Source: an uncultured Sphingomonas sp.
Lineage (GTDB): Bacteria > Pseudomonadota > Alphaproteobacteria > Sphingomonadales > Sphingomonadaceae
Length of the DNA stretch: 9,157 nt
Reading direction: 5' to 3'
NCBI GenBank assembly: GCA_902806295.1
Contig: CADCWB010000067.1
Span: 1 to 9,157, forward strand
Shown here: positions 1-6,623 of the stretch, in pieces
Numbering within the stretch: the first letter of the stretch is position 1
How the letters are laid out: each line of letters starts with the position of its first letter
Notes under the pieces: generated by a model
Told to the model about the DNA's origin: nothing
The model's database searches: none
What the model saw: only the letters and a program-made list of their open reading frames with translations
Made by a program: the position numbers and the translations under genes

Positions 1-1328
1 CCGTCGCCCGCAACGCACAGCACCTTCCGGTCGCAGAAACGGATCGCGGCCGCGACCGCGCCAGGCAGGCCGTAGCCCATCGACCCACTGGTTGGTGCGA
101 GTTGTGATGGGGTCGCGGCATAACGCCAATAGCGGTGGACCCAGCCCGAAAAATTTCCCGCTCCGTTGCAAACGATAGTGTCGCCCGGCAGCTTCTCGCG
201 CAGCAGTTTCATCGCGACGCCAAGGTCCATTGCCATACCATCGCGCGGCTGCGGCTCCGACCATTCGAGCCACTCGGCGTGGGCTTCGGCGCCGGCCCCG
301 AAGGGCAGCAGGTCCGGCTCGTCCCATGCGGCCACCACCATCGCGAACTCACCCATGTCCGAACAGATCGGCAGGTCGGCATGATACACCCGGCCGAGCT
401 CGTTCGGGTCGGGATGAACATGGACGATCGTTTGCCCGGGGTGGTCGGGGGTGATCAGCTTGTAGCCGTCGGTCGTCGACTCGCCCAATCGAGCGCCCAC
501 CACCAGCAGCAGATCGGCCGTCCTGATCCGCTCGCTCAGCTTCGGGTTGGGTCCGTAACCGGTGTTGCCCGCATAGACCTTGCAATCGTTCGCCACCGCA
601 TCTTGCCGCCGAAACGCCGCCGCGACCGGCAGGCCGATCCGTTCGGCAAAGCTGGCGAAATGGTGCGCGGCACAAGGGCTCCAGTCGGCCCCGCCAACGA
701 TCGCTACCGGCGCCGCGGCGTCCTTCAGCAACTCGAACAGCGCGGCGATCGCACCCGGGTCCGGGCTCTCGCACACGGATGGCACAGGCAGTCGATCAAG
801 CGCCGCGACCTCGTCGCGCAGCATGTCCTCGGGGATCGCCAGCACCACCGGCCCAGGGCGGCCAGCGGTTGCGACCCGATAAGCCCGAGCGACATATTCC
901 GGAATTCGGCGCGCATCGTCGATCCGTGCCGCCCATTTGGCAATGGGAGCGAAGAACGCCGCCATGTCGATTTCCTGGAAACCCTCGCGATCCCGGTCGG
1001 CGCGATCGAGATCGCCGACGAACAGGATCATCGGGGTCGAATCTTGGAATGCTACGTGCACGCCGGCCGACGCGTTGGTGGCGCCGGGCCCGCGGGTCAC
1101 GAACGCCACGCCCGGACGTCCCGTCAGCTTGCCGTCTGCATCGGCCATGTAGGTCACTCCGCCTTCCTGACGGCAGACCACCACCTCGATGTCGGGCGTA
1201 TCGTGCAGCGCATCGAGCACCGCCAGAAAACTCTCGCCCGGCACCGTGAAGAGACGGTCGCAGCCCTGGATGCGCAACTGGTCGACAAGGATGCGGCCGC
1301 CCGTGCGGCGAGGAGGGCTGTCGGTCAT
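1..1328 (-). CDS. Thiamine-diphosphate-dependent enzyme, acetolactate synthase superfamily (C-terminus cut by window edge)
   Basis: The frame runs open from an ATG at 1328 to the window edge: 442 complete codons, with no stop. It lacks the last 100 or so residues expected for a family of roughly 550. The N-terminal pyrimidine-binding domain (about residues 10-175) has the catalytic-type glutamate in CRQEGG (E55) and the VTRGPGATN segment at 78-86. A central domain (about 190-335) follows. The diphosphate-binding domain begins with GSMGYGLPGA (415-424), and the sequence ends inside VAGDG, the start of the GDG...N motif that binds Mg-ThDP. The order matches IlvB-like enzymes, but the exact reaction (acetolactate synthesis, decarboxylation or ligation) cannot be read from this part. 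The start lies 9 bp after the cmk stop. A TAAGG sequence overlapping that stop can serve as ribosome binding site, so the two genes are probably one transcript. Family call sure; substrate unknown. Confidence 0.9.
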   Translation of the reverse strand, partial: MTDSPPRRTGGRILVDQLRIQGCDRLFTVPGESFLAVLDALHDTPDIEVVVCRQEGGVTYMADADGKLTGRPGVAFVTRGPGATNASAGVHVAFQDSTPMILFVGDLDRADRDREGFQEIDMAAFFAPIAKWAARIDDARRIPEYVARAYRVATAGRPGPVVLAIPEDMLRDEVAALDRLPVPSVCESPDPGAIAALFELLKDAAAPVAIVGGADWSPCAAHHFASFAERIGLPVAAAFRRQDAVANDCKVYAGNTGYGPNPKLSERIRTADLLLVVGARLGESTTDGYKLITPDHPGQTIVHVHPDPNELGRVYHADLPICSDMGEFAMVVAAWDEPDLLPFGAGAEAHAEWLEWSEPQPRDGMAMDLGVAMKLLREKLPGDTIVCNGAGNFSGWVHRYWRYAATPSQLAPTSGSMGYGLPGAVAAAIRFCDRKVLCVAGD

Positions 1329-1337
1329 GGCCGCGCC

Positions 1338-1976
1338 TTACCGCGCCAGCCGTTGCTCCACCAGCCGGATTGCCTCGGCCACCGCAGCCTCGCGGTCGAG
1401 CTCCGAGGTATCGAGCAGCAGCGCATCCGCGGCCTGAACCAGCGGAGCGGCGGCACGGCGGCTGTCGCGCTCGTCCCGAGCATGGATGTCGATTAGCACG
1501 TCTTCCAGGTGTGCCGACAAGCCCCTTGCCGTAAGTTCGGTCAATCGCCGCTGTGCCCGGACTTCCGCAATGGCGGTAACGAACAATTTGGCGTTCGCTT
1601 CCGGCGCAATCACGGAGCCGATGTCGCGGCCGTCCAACACCGCCCCGCCTGGCTGTCCCGCGAACTCCCGCTGGCGGTCGAGCAGGGCGGCCCGAACCGC
1701 CGGATAAGCGGAGATGCGGCTCGCCACTCCGCCCACCGCCTCGGAGCGCAATTCCTCATCGTCGGTCAGGGCCGCCAAACCCTCGCAAGCCCGCAGAGCG
1801 GCGAACTCGCTTTCTGGGTCCCCGCCCCAGCGCAGCAGGTTCAAGGCGACCGCCCGGTACAGCGTTCCGGTATCGAGGTGAGGCAAGCCGAAGTGGCGGG
1901 CCAGCGCTCGGGCGATCGTGCCTTTTCCACTGGCGGCTGGACCATCGACGGCGATTACGGGGTTGCTGGTGGGCAT
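1338..1976 (-). CDS. cmk: Cytidylate kinase, (d)CMP kinase
   Basis: This 212-residue cytosolic enzyme transfers phosphate from ATP to CMP or dCMP, in pyrimidine nucleotide salvage and RNA turnover. The P-loop is GPAASGKGT (12-20). LDTGTLYRAVA (34-44) and LDGRDIGSVIAPEA (114-127) are the usual NMP-binding and core segments. RDERDSRRAAAPL (167-179) is the arginine-rich lid and ADALLLDTS (183-191) the C-terminal strand. The length fits bacterial Cmk. The ATG at 1976 is chosen because MPTSNPVIAVDGPAASG begins a few residues before the first beta strand. The open frame continues upstream, but that part is antisense to the zinc-ribbon gene at 2076-2417 and is not Cmk-like. In many alphaproteobacteria aroA precedes and rpsA follows this gene. 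Neither is present here. Confidence 0.97.
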   Translation of the reverse strand: MPTSNPVIAVDGPAASGKGTIARALARHFGLPHLDTGTLYRAVALNLLRWGGDPESEFAALRACEGLAALTDDEELRSEAVGGVASRISAYPAVRAALLDRQREFAGQPGGAVLDGRDIGSVIAPEANAKLFVTAIAEVRAQRRLTELTARGLSAHLEDVLIDIHARDERDSRRAAAPLVQAADALLLDTSELDREAAVAEAIRLVEQRLAR

Positions 1977-2064
1977 GGCGCGCGGCTTTGACAGCCACCC
2001 CCCGCTATGGCAAGGCGCCGCCCGATTGGCCGGCAGCCTCGCTCGCACGGCTCTCTTGCCTATT

Positions 2065-2068
2065 GGAG
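2065..2068 (+). promoter_or_regulatory. Ribosome binding site of the FYDLN_acid gene
   Basis: A GGAG core within TTGGAGTT lies 7 nt before the ATG at 2076. It decides that start over the upstream in-frame codons that extend the open frame back to 2007; those would overlap the cmk promoter region and add non-conserved residues. Confidence 0.75.
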
Positions 2069-2075
2069 TTTTCTC

Positions 2076-2417
2076 ATGGTGAAGCCCGAATGGGGCACCA
2101 AGCGCACTTGCCCCAAATGCTCGACGCGCTTCTATGACCTCGCCAACGATCATCCCGTGACCTGCATCGAATGCGGCAACGCGTGGATGCCGGAGCCGGT
2201 ACTCAAGTCCAAGCAGCCGATGCCGTTCGAGTCCCCTGCCGCCGCGGCCGGGGTGGCTGATGCCGTTGAGCCGGCGGCCGACGAGGACTTGGGCGCGGAA
2301 GATCTCGCCATTCCCGATGAGGATGAAGAGCCAAGCGCCGATGACGAGGTGGATCTGTCCACCGGCGACGACGACCTGGGGGTCGAGACCGCCGCGGACG
2401 ACGAAGAGAATCACTAA
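2076..2417 (+). CDS. TIGR02300 / FYDLN_acid family zinc-ribbon protein
   Basis: This is a 113-residue cytoplasmic protein of unknown function. It begins MVKPEWGTKRTCPKC and has two CxxC pairs (C12/C15 and C30/C33), which form a likely zinc ribbon. The FYDL family signature sits between them (19-22). About residue 55 onward is a low-complexity tail very rich in Asp and Glu, ending DDEENH. A conserved zinc-ribbon head with an acidic tail is how the FYDLN_acid family (Pfam PF09538, TIGR02300) is defined, and it is typical of alphaproteobacteria. The tail suggests binding to a basic partner or a cation, which is inference. The gene is divergent from cmk (99-bp gap). tRNA-Ala follows 45 bp downstream on the same strand, so readthrough is possible. 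The family call is firm; no biochemical role is assigned. Confidence 0.93.
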   Translation: MVKPEWGTKRTCPKCSTRFYDLANDHPVTCIECGNAWMPEPVLKSKQPMPFESPAAAAGVADAVEPAADEDLGAEDLAIPDEDEEPSADDEVDLSTGDDDLGVETAADDEENH

Positions 2418-2423
2418 GAAGGT

Positions 2424-2450
2424 TTGACCCGCGCCAAAAGCCAGTTAAAG
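2424..2450 (+). promoter_or_regulatory. Candidate promoter of tRNA-Ala
   Basis: TTGACC at 2424-2429 is a good -35 match. TTAAAG at 2445-2450 could be the -10, with a 15-bp spacer that is shorter than the ideal 17. Starting the -35 one base earlier (TTTGAC) gives 16. Transcription would begin about 2457, just before the mature tRNA 5' end at 2463. Placement is good and spacing imperfect. Confidence 0.35.
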
Positions 2451-2462
2451 GCGCGCGGGAAC

Positions 2463-2538
2463 GGGGCCGTAGCTCAGCTGGGAGAGCGTCGCAATGGCAT
2501 TGCGAAGGTCAGGGGTTCGATCCCCCTCGGCTCCACCA
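2463..2538 (+). tRNA. tRNA-Ala (anticodon GGC)
   Basis: This 76-nt sequence folds as a complete cloverleaf. The acceptor stem GGGGCCG pairs with CGGCTCC, with one G-U. The D arm contains AGCTCAGCTGGGAGAGC. The anticodon stem TCGCA/TGCGA encloses loop ATGGCAT, which puts GGC at positions 34-36, reading GCC alanine codons. The T arm is AGGGG-TTCGATC-CCCCT type, followed by discriminator A and an encoded CCA. It is followed by a strong terminator 8 nt downstream. Confidence 0.98.
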
Positions 2539-2545
2539 TACCGCC

Positions 2546-2573
2546 AAAAAGCCCGCCTCGCCGCGGGCTTTTT
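2546..2573 (+). terminator. Rho-independent terminator of tRNA-Ala, sequence-symmetric
   Basis: A perfect 11-bp inverted repeat has AAAAAGCCCGC at 2546-2556, a 6-nt loop, and GCGGGCTTTTT at 2563-2573. It forms a GC hairpin followed by a U tract, right after the tRNA CCA. Because the left arm starts with five A, it also reads as hairpin plus U tract on the minus strand. It could therefore also stop transcripts coming from the pilin gene before they run antisense through the tRNA. Confidence 0.9.
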
Positions 2574-2664
2574 CGTGTTCGACTCAGTTGGTCGGGAGCT
2601 CCTGATCAAGCTCGACATTTTCTTTGGCTTGCTTAGGCTCACGTTGAATCGCGCACAAACAGAA

Positions 2665-2690
2665 GCGGCGGCGCCTTTCGACACCGCCGC
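2665..2690 (-). terminator. Possible terminator of the Flp pilin gene
   Basis: GCGGCGG (2665-2671) and CCGCCGC (2684-2690) form a 7-bp GC stem with a 12-nt loop, about 25 bp past the pilin stop on the minus strand. The following minus-strand sequence is only moderately T-rich (TTCTGTTT), so the hairpin is clear but its activity is uncertain. The symmetric tRNA terminator lies about 90 bp further on as a backstop. Confidence 0.4.
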
Positions 2691-2714
2691 CCCTGATTTC
2701 GTGCTTACGACGCC

Positions 2715-2885
2715 TTAGGCGTCGTTCAGCGCCGTCGAAACGTTGCCAAAGGTCTCGCTTAGCGAGTTACCAACCGCGCCCAGGGCGCCGATGGCGGCAA
2801 CGGCGATCAGGGCGGCAATCAGGCCGTACTCAATCGCGGTCGCACCCTCTTCGTTCTTGGTCAGCTTCTTGAAAAACTTCGACAT
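2715..2885 (-). CDS. Flp-type (type IVb) pilin precursor
   Basis: This 56-residue prepilin is assembled by Tad-type secretion machinery into thin adhesive pili. The N-terminus MSKFFKKLTKNEEG is a short basic leader. A prepilin peptidase would cut after G14, leaving a mature protein that starts ATAIEYGLIAAL, with the Glu5-Tyr6 pair characteristic of Flp pilins. A hydrophobic helix (about 17-38) and a short polar tail (SLSETFGNVSTALNDA) complete it. The size is typical of the family. The start at 2885 has an AGGAG about 8 nt upstream. The longer frame back to 2909 lacks pilin features and would pass over that site. No cpa/tad assembly genes are in the window, so the pilin depends on genes elsewhere. 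Its leader has a hairpin and a CtrA-like double TTAA, described separately. Family assignment is very sure. Confidence 0.95.
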   Translation of the reverse strand: MSKFFKKLTKNEEGATAIEYGLIAALIAVAAIGALGAVGNSLSETFGNVSTALNDA

Positions 2886-2910
2886 GTCCGGTCTCCTGGT
2901 TCCACACAAT

Positions 2911-2925
2911 CGGGGCTAGGCCCCG
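2911..2925 (-). promoter_or_regulatory. Hairpin in the pilin mRNA leader
   Basis: CGGGGC (2911-2916) and GCCCCG (2920-2925) form a perfect 6-bp GC stem with a 3-nt loop. It ends 25 nt before the pilin start, upstream of the AGGAG ribosome binding site. It is followed by no U tract, so it is unlikely to be a terminator. An mRNA-stability or translational role is possible but unproven. Confidence 0.4.
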
Positions 2926-2989
2926 CACCGGCGGCTCACGAAAGCCCGTCGGTCGATTGCATTCCTACGAGTCGGCGATTGAAGAGTTC

Positions 2990-3007
2990 TTAAAGCGCAT
3001 GCTTAAC
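2990..3007 (-). promoter_or_regulatory. CtrA-like double TTAA site upstream of the pilin
   Basis: On the minus strand the sequence reads GTTAAGCATGCGCTTTAA, two TTAA elements 9 nt apart around a GCATGC palindrome. CtrA, the alphaproteobacterial cell-cycle regulator, prefers TTAA-N7-TTAA or the half-site TTAACCAT. The match here is TTAAGCAT (7 of 8), but the double-site spacing is 2 nt too long. It lies 105-122 bp upstream of the pilin start, in the gap after the PBP gene. Confidence 0.25.
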
Positions 3008-3030
3008 GGATGTTCATAGGTTCGAATTGG

Positions 3031-5028
3031 TTAGAGCTGGTCAATTAGCCGCCCAACCTCCTGCAGCACATCGTCGACCCAGGCCGGCGCCTCTTCCATC
3101 CAATCGTCCGGGAGCGGGGTGCGGCGCTCGGTTGGTGGCGGCAGGCGGCGCGGCGGCTGGTAATCGTCCGGCAGGCTGGTCGCGGTCCGTCCGTCGATGC
3201 TCAGCGCGGGCGCCATGAAGGAGCGCCAGATCTGCGCCGGAGCCGTGCCGCCGCTGACCGACTTGCCCAGGCTCTTGTTGTCGTCGCGCCCGACCCAGAC
3301 GCCGACTACCAGATCGCCGGCGAACCCGACGAACAGCGCGTCGCGATTGTCTTGGCTCGTTCCCGTTTTGCCGAACGTCGGGGTGGCCAAGGCTGCGCGC
3401 CTGCCCGTACCCTCATTGGCCGCGGCCCACAGCAGGTCCAGCGCCGGCCGCCAGTCGCGCCGCCGATCCAGCCGCCCGCCGCGATTGAAGAAGGCCGCGC
3501 TTAGCTCAGCGCTTTCCGCTTGCTCGCCGGCCGGCAGACCCGTTGCCTTCACCGGGTAACGCCCGCTGGCCACGGCGGCATAGGCGCTGGTGAGTTCGAG
3601 CAGACTGACGCCCGCGGTTCCGAGCGCGACGCTGGGGCTGTTCGGCAGCGGCGTGGTGATGCCGAGGTCGCGGGCGGTGCGCAGGACGTTGGCGCGGCCC
3701 ACCGCCTCGGACAGTCGCACCGTGGCAGCGTTGCTGGAGCGGGAGAACGCCTCTTTAAGCGAGATGTCCCCGCGATATACCCCATCGCTGTTGGCCGGAC
3801 TCCAGCCGTCAAGCGTGATCGGCGAATCCGAGATGCGGCTGTCGGGCGTCCACCCGGCTCGAAGCGCCGCCAGATAGACGAAGAGCTTGAAGGCAGAGCC
3901 GGGCTGCCGCCGCGCCTGCGTCGCCCGGTTGAAGGGTGAGCTTTTGTAACTGCGCCCGCCAACCATCGCCACCACTCGCCCATCCGGCCGCATCGCAACC
4001 AGCGCCGCCTGCGCATCGCCGACGGCAGCATTGCTGATCGCCCGCACCGCCAGCCGTTGGAGGTCGGCGTCCAGCGTCGTCCGCACCTTCATCTGGCCAA
4101 AGTCGCTCTCGAACGCGCCAGCGGCAGCGGGTGCGACCCAGTCGGCGAAGTAGGTCCCTGTCGGCACCTTGTTGCCGTTGCCGACCGGCCGAGCCAGCTT
4201 GGTCGTTCGCGCCCGCGCCGAAGTGATCACGCCCGTGTCGGCCATTGCGGCCAGCACCAGCTTGGACCGTTTCTGCGCACCGGCCAGGTTGCGCGTCGGG
4301 GCCAGTCGCGATGGCGCCTGCACCATCCCAGCCAGCATGGCCGATTGCGCCAGCGACAGGTTCTCCGGCGAACGCCCGAAGTAGTGTTTGGCGGCCGCCC
4401 GCAGGCCATATACGCCGTCGCCGAAATAGACCGACGAAAGATAGCGCGACAGGATCTCGTCCTTCGTCAGCCAGCCTTCCAGCCAGAAGGCAATGATCAC
4501 TTCCTGGGCCTTGCGCTTCAGGCTGCGATCGCTCGACAGGAAGCTGGTCTTGGCGAGCTGCTGGGTGATCGTGCTGCCGCCTTGCCGCACCCCACCGGCG
4601 GCGACATTGGCGACCATCGCCCGCCCGATCGCGCGCGGGTCGATCCCCCAGTGCCGATAAAAGCGCCGGTCCTCGATGGCGACAAAGGCCTGCGGGGTGA
4701 GCCGGTTCAAGCGCGCAACTTCCACCGGCGCTTCCTTGATCGCGCCGCGCCGGGCGATCGGCTGACCTTCGACGGACACCAGCAGCATGGCGGGATCCTG
4801 CAACGGCTCAAGCGCGCGGCTCAATGGCGCAGTCACCACCAGCCACAGGACGGTGACGAGCAGCAGCGCGAAGAATGCGGTGAAGCCGATCCGCCACCAG
4901 CGTCGGCGTGGCCTCCGGGTAGGTTCAACCGTGTCGTCGCGCGGTGCCGACACCGGCGCAAACGGGTCAGGCAGCTCTTCGATGTAGGCTCCGTCGGCAC
5001 GCTGCCAGGGTGAGTCGCGGTCGGCCAT
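3031..5028 (-). CDS. Bifunctional penicillin-binding protein, PBP1A type (glycosyltransferase plus transpeptidase)
   Basis: This 665-residue inner-membrane enzyme polymerises lipid II into glycan strands and cross-links the stem peptides in the periplasm. A cytoplasmic N-terminus ends in a basic RRPRRRWWR stretch before the membrane anchor (about 47-67). The GT51 domain (about 85-265) contains AIEDRRFYRHWGID with the catalytic glutamate E119, then GGSTITQQLAK (150-160) and LTKDEILSRYL (187-197). The transpeptidase domain (about 315-605) has all three active-site motifs: SAFK with nucleophile S378 and K381, SSN at 431-433, and KTGT at 554-557. A short proline- and acid-rich tail follows. The protein is compact compared with the 700-850 residues of many PBP1A proteins. 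The ATG at 5028 has no strong Shine-Dalgarno; AAGG lies about 12-15 nt upstream. It is divergent from the lipoprotein gene at 5135. Confidence 0.96.
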   Translation of the reverse strand: MADRDSPWQRADGAYIEELPDPFAPVSAPRDDTVEPTRRPRRRWWRIGFTAFFALLLVTVLWLVVTAPLSRALEPLQDPAMLLVSVEGQPIARRGAIKEAPVEVARLNRLTPQAFVAIEDRRFYRHWGIDPRAIGRAMVANVAAGGVRQGGSTITQQLAKTSFLSSDRSLKRKAQEVIIAFWLEGWLTKDEILSRYLSSVYFGDGVYGLRAAAKHYFGRSPENLSLAQSAMLAGMVQAPSRLAPTRNLAGAQKRSKLVLAAMADTGVITSARARTTKLARPVGNGNKVPTGTYFADWVAPAAAGAFESDFGQMKVRTTLDADLQRLAVRAISNAAVGDAQAALVAMRPDGRVVAMVGGRSYKSSPFNRATQARRQPGSAFKLFVYLAALRAGWTPDSRISDSPITLDGWSPANSDGVYRGDISLKEAFSRSSNAATVRLSEAVGRANVLRTARDLGITTPLPNSPSVALGTAGVSLLELTSAYAAVASGRYPVKATGLPAGEQAESAELSAAFFNRGGRLDRRRDWRPALDLLWAAANEGTGRRAALATPTFGKTGTSQDNRDALFVGFAGDLVVGVWVGRDDNKSLGKSVSGGTAPAQIWRSFMAPALSIDGRTATSLPDDYQPPRRLPPPTERRTPLPDDWMEEAPAWVDDVLQEVGRLIDQL

Positions 5029-5132
5029 CGCTTGCTGAGCTACCTTCGAAACTACTGCCTTGTGCCACTAATACACTGCGGCGGCCTTGGCTATAGGCTT
5101 GGGTCTAGAGCCATGCGTCGCTAGAGCAAGCG
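5029..5132. repeat. 8-bp inverted repeat bounding a divergent promoter region
   Basis: CGCTTGCT at 5029-5036 and AGCAAGCG at 5125-5132 are exact reverse complements. Each sits directly before the start codon of a divergent gene, so both messengers carry AGCAAGCG just before their ATG. The 106-bp gap between the starts must hold both promoters, but I could not place a convincing -35/-10 pair for either. Confidence 0.5.
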
Positions 5133-5134
5133 CG

Positions 5135-6619
5135 ATGAGAATGCCCGGCACCAATCGCGCCCTTCTCGCCGCAGCCGCGCTGCTGCTCGCGCTTGGCGGA
5201 TGCCAGCAGCGGGAAACGGGCGCTGTCACCGTTACGGTCATCGGCGACGATCCGAAACTGGTCGATCCCGCAACCGGCCCGCTGGACCCGCCCGAGGCTG
5301 TGCTGCTCGAGAACGCGGCTCAGGGCCTGGTCCGCTTCGACGCGCTGGGAGATATCGAGCCGGGCCTGGCCGAGCGCTGGAACGTGTCCGATGACGGGCT
5401 CAGCTATATCTTTCGTTTGCAGCCGGGCGAATGGCCATCGGGCCGGAAGATCAGCGCCTTCGACGTCGCGCGGATCATCCGCCGTCAGCTGGCGGACGCC
5501 AGCCGCAATCCGTTGAAGGATACGTTCGGCGCGGTGGCCCAGGTCGTGGCGATGACCGATCGAGTGCTGGCGATCGAACTGCGCGCACCCCGGCCACATC
5601 TGCTGCAGTTGCTGGCCCAGCCTGAGTTCGCGCTGGTGCGGAATGGTCAGGGCAGCGGTCCTTTCGCCATTGATCCGCCGTCCGACGCCGCCGGGCTGAT
5701 GCTGATCCGCGACCTGCCCGCAGCGGGTGAGGCGGCCGAGCCGGCCGAGGAGCGCGTGCGTTTGGCGGGGGCATCGGCGGACCGCGCCGTAAAGCTTTTC
5801 CAGCAGGGCGCTTCCGAGCTCGTGTTGGGCGGCGGCTTCGCCAATCTAGGAGTGGCAATCGGGGCGCAGCTGCCGCGCGGCAGCTTGCGCTTCGATCCGG
5901 TCGCCGGCTTGTTCGGTCTCGTGCCGGCGCGGCGAAGCGGCCCAGCCGCCGACAAAGCTGTCCGTGCGCTGCTCGACGAGGCGCTGGATCGTGCGGCGCT
6001 GGTGGCCGCGCTCGCCGTGCCCAACCTCGAGGCGAGGGCTTCCATCCTGCAAGCAGGGCTGGACGGCGGCATCATCCCGGCGACCCCGGGCTGGACCGGG
6101 CTGCCCTTGGCCGAGCGCCGTCCCGGCTTGTTGCAGCGAGCCCGGAGCCTCTTCGTGCGTGAGGAGGGCGCGTCTCCTCCAACGATTCGTGTCGCCCTTC
6201 CGGAAGGTCCCGGGAGCACGATATTGCTAGCCCGTTTGCAGGCAGATTGGGGACCGCTCGGTGTGACTGTGGAACTCGCCGGCAAGGGCAAGCCCGCCGA
6301 CTTCCGGCTGATCGACGCGGTCGCGCCATCAGTGTCGCCAGCTTGGTTCCTGCGCTCCTTTCGTTGCGGTGAGACCCCCGTCTGCTCCGAAGAGATCGAC
6401 GAGTTGCTCGACGCCGCTCGCCTAGCGCCTGTGGCGGCGCAACGCAGCGCTCTGCTAGCCGAGGCCGAGCGGCGGATGCGCGAAGACGTGCTGTTCATCC
6501 CCATCGCCGCGCCGGTCCGCTGGTCGCTGGTAGGGCGCGGCATTCCCGGCTTCGCTGAAAATCGCTTTGCTCGCCATCCCCTGACGGGCTTGCGCAATCC
6601 ACTGGAAAGTGGACGCTAG
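5135..6619 (+). CDS. ABC transporter substrate-binding lipoprotein, family 5 (oligopeptide/dipeptide type)
   Basis: This 494-residue lipoprotein would capture a peptide-like or other small ligand outside the inner membrane. The N-terminus is a lipoprotein signal: MRMPGTNR, a hydrophobic run (9-20), and lipobox LGGC with C23 as the lipidated residue. LVRFDALGDIEPGLAERW and then FRLQPGEWPSGRKISAFDVA (about 65-112) are the classic first-lobe signature of family 5 binding proteins (OppA/DppA class). The C-terminal RRMREDVLFIPIAAPVRW also fits. The open frame reaches back to a TTG at 5087, but the ATG at 5135 gives a normal signal peptide; the ATG at 5141 is also possible. No permease or ATPase gene is adjacent. 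Instead a DUF4112 gene follows after 4 bp, and a murein synthase gene is divergent. The ligand is unknown; murein-peptide uptake is only a guess from context. Confidence 0.9.
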   Translation: MRMPGTNRALLAAAALLLALGGCQQRETGAVTVTVIGDDPKLVDPATGPLDPPEAVLLENAAQGLVRFDALGDIEPGLAERWNVSDDGLSYIFRLQPGEWPSGRKISAFDVARIIRRQLADASRNPLKDTFGAVAQVVAMTDRVLAIELRAPRPHLLQLLAQPEFALVRNGQGSGPFAIDPPSDAAGLMLIRDLPAAGEAAEPAEERVRLAGASADRAVKLFQQGASELVLGGGFANLGVAIGAQLPRGSLRFDPVAGLFGLVPARRSGPAADKAVRALLDEALDRAALVAALAVPNLEARASILQAGLDGGIIPATPGWTGLPLAERRPGLLQRARSLFVREEGASPPTIRVALPEGPGSTILLARLQADWGPLGVTVELAGKGKPADFRLIDAVAPSVSPAWFLRSFRCGETPVCSEEIDELLDAARLAPVAAQRSALLAEAERRMREDVLFIPIAAPVRWSLVGRGIPGFAENRFARHPLTGLRNPLESGR

Positions 6620-6623
6620 CGGG

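Noticed and set aside
135..1496. Long plus-strand open frame of 453 codons
   Set aside because: It is antisense to the ThDP enzyme and the end of cmk, both with clear family motifs. The translation is low-complexity, rich in Arg, His and Gly, with no domain, as expected from a GC-rich shadow frame.
1988..2016. TTGACA at 1988-1993 as -35 of the FYDLN_acid gene
   Set aside because: The hexamer is perfect, but 17 bp downstream the sequence is CAAGGC, not a -10. The nearest TATGGC is only 12 bp away, so no promoter is called.
1977..2414. N-terminal extension of the cmk frame
   Set aside because: It is antisense to the FYDLN_acid gene, and its residues have no similarity to Cmk; the P-loop domain begins just after the ATG at 1976.
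2445..2684. Minus-strand frame encoding GAEGDRTPDLRNAIATL
   Set aside because: This is the well-known spurious peptide read antisense through a tRNA gene and its terminator; the sequence comes from tRNA-Ala.
4057..5013. Plus-strand frame of 318 codons inside the PBP gene
   Set aside because: It is antisense to the GT51 and transpeptidase domains, which carry all catalytic motifs; its own translation shows no recognisable fold.
5090..5097. CTATAG/TATAGG near 5092 as -10 of the lipoprotein gene
   Set aside because: No acceptable -35 hexamer exists 16-18 bp upstream (it reads TAATAC).
5647..6597. Minus-strand frame of 316 codons inside the lipoprotein gene
   Set aside because: The translation is rich in Ser, Ala and Arg and without motifs, antisense to a well-supported binding protein.
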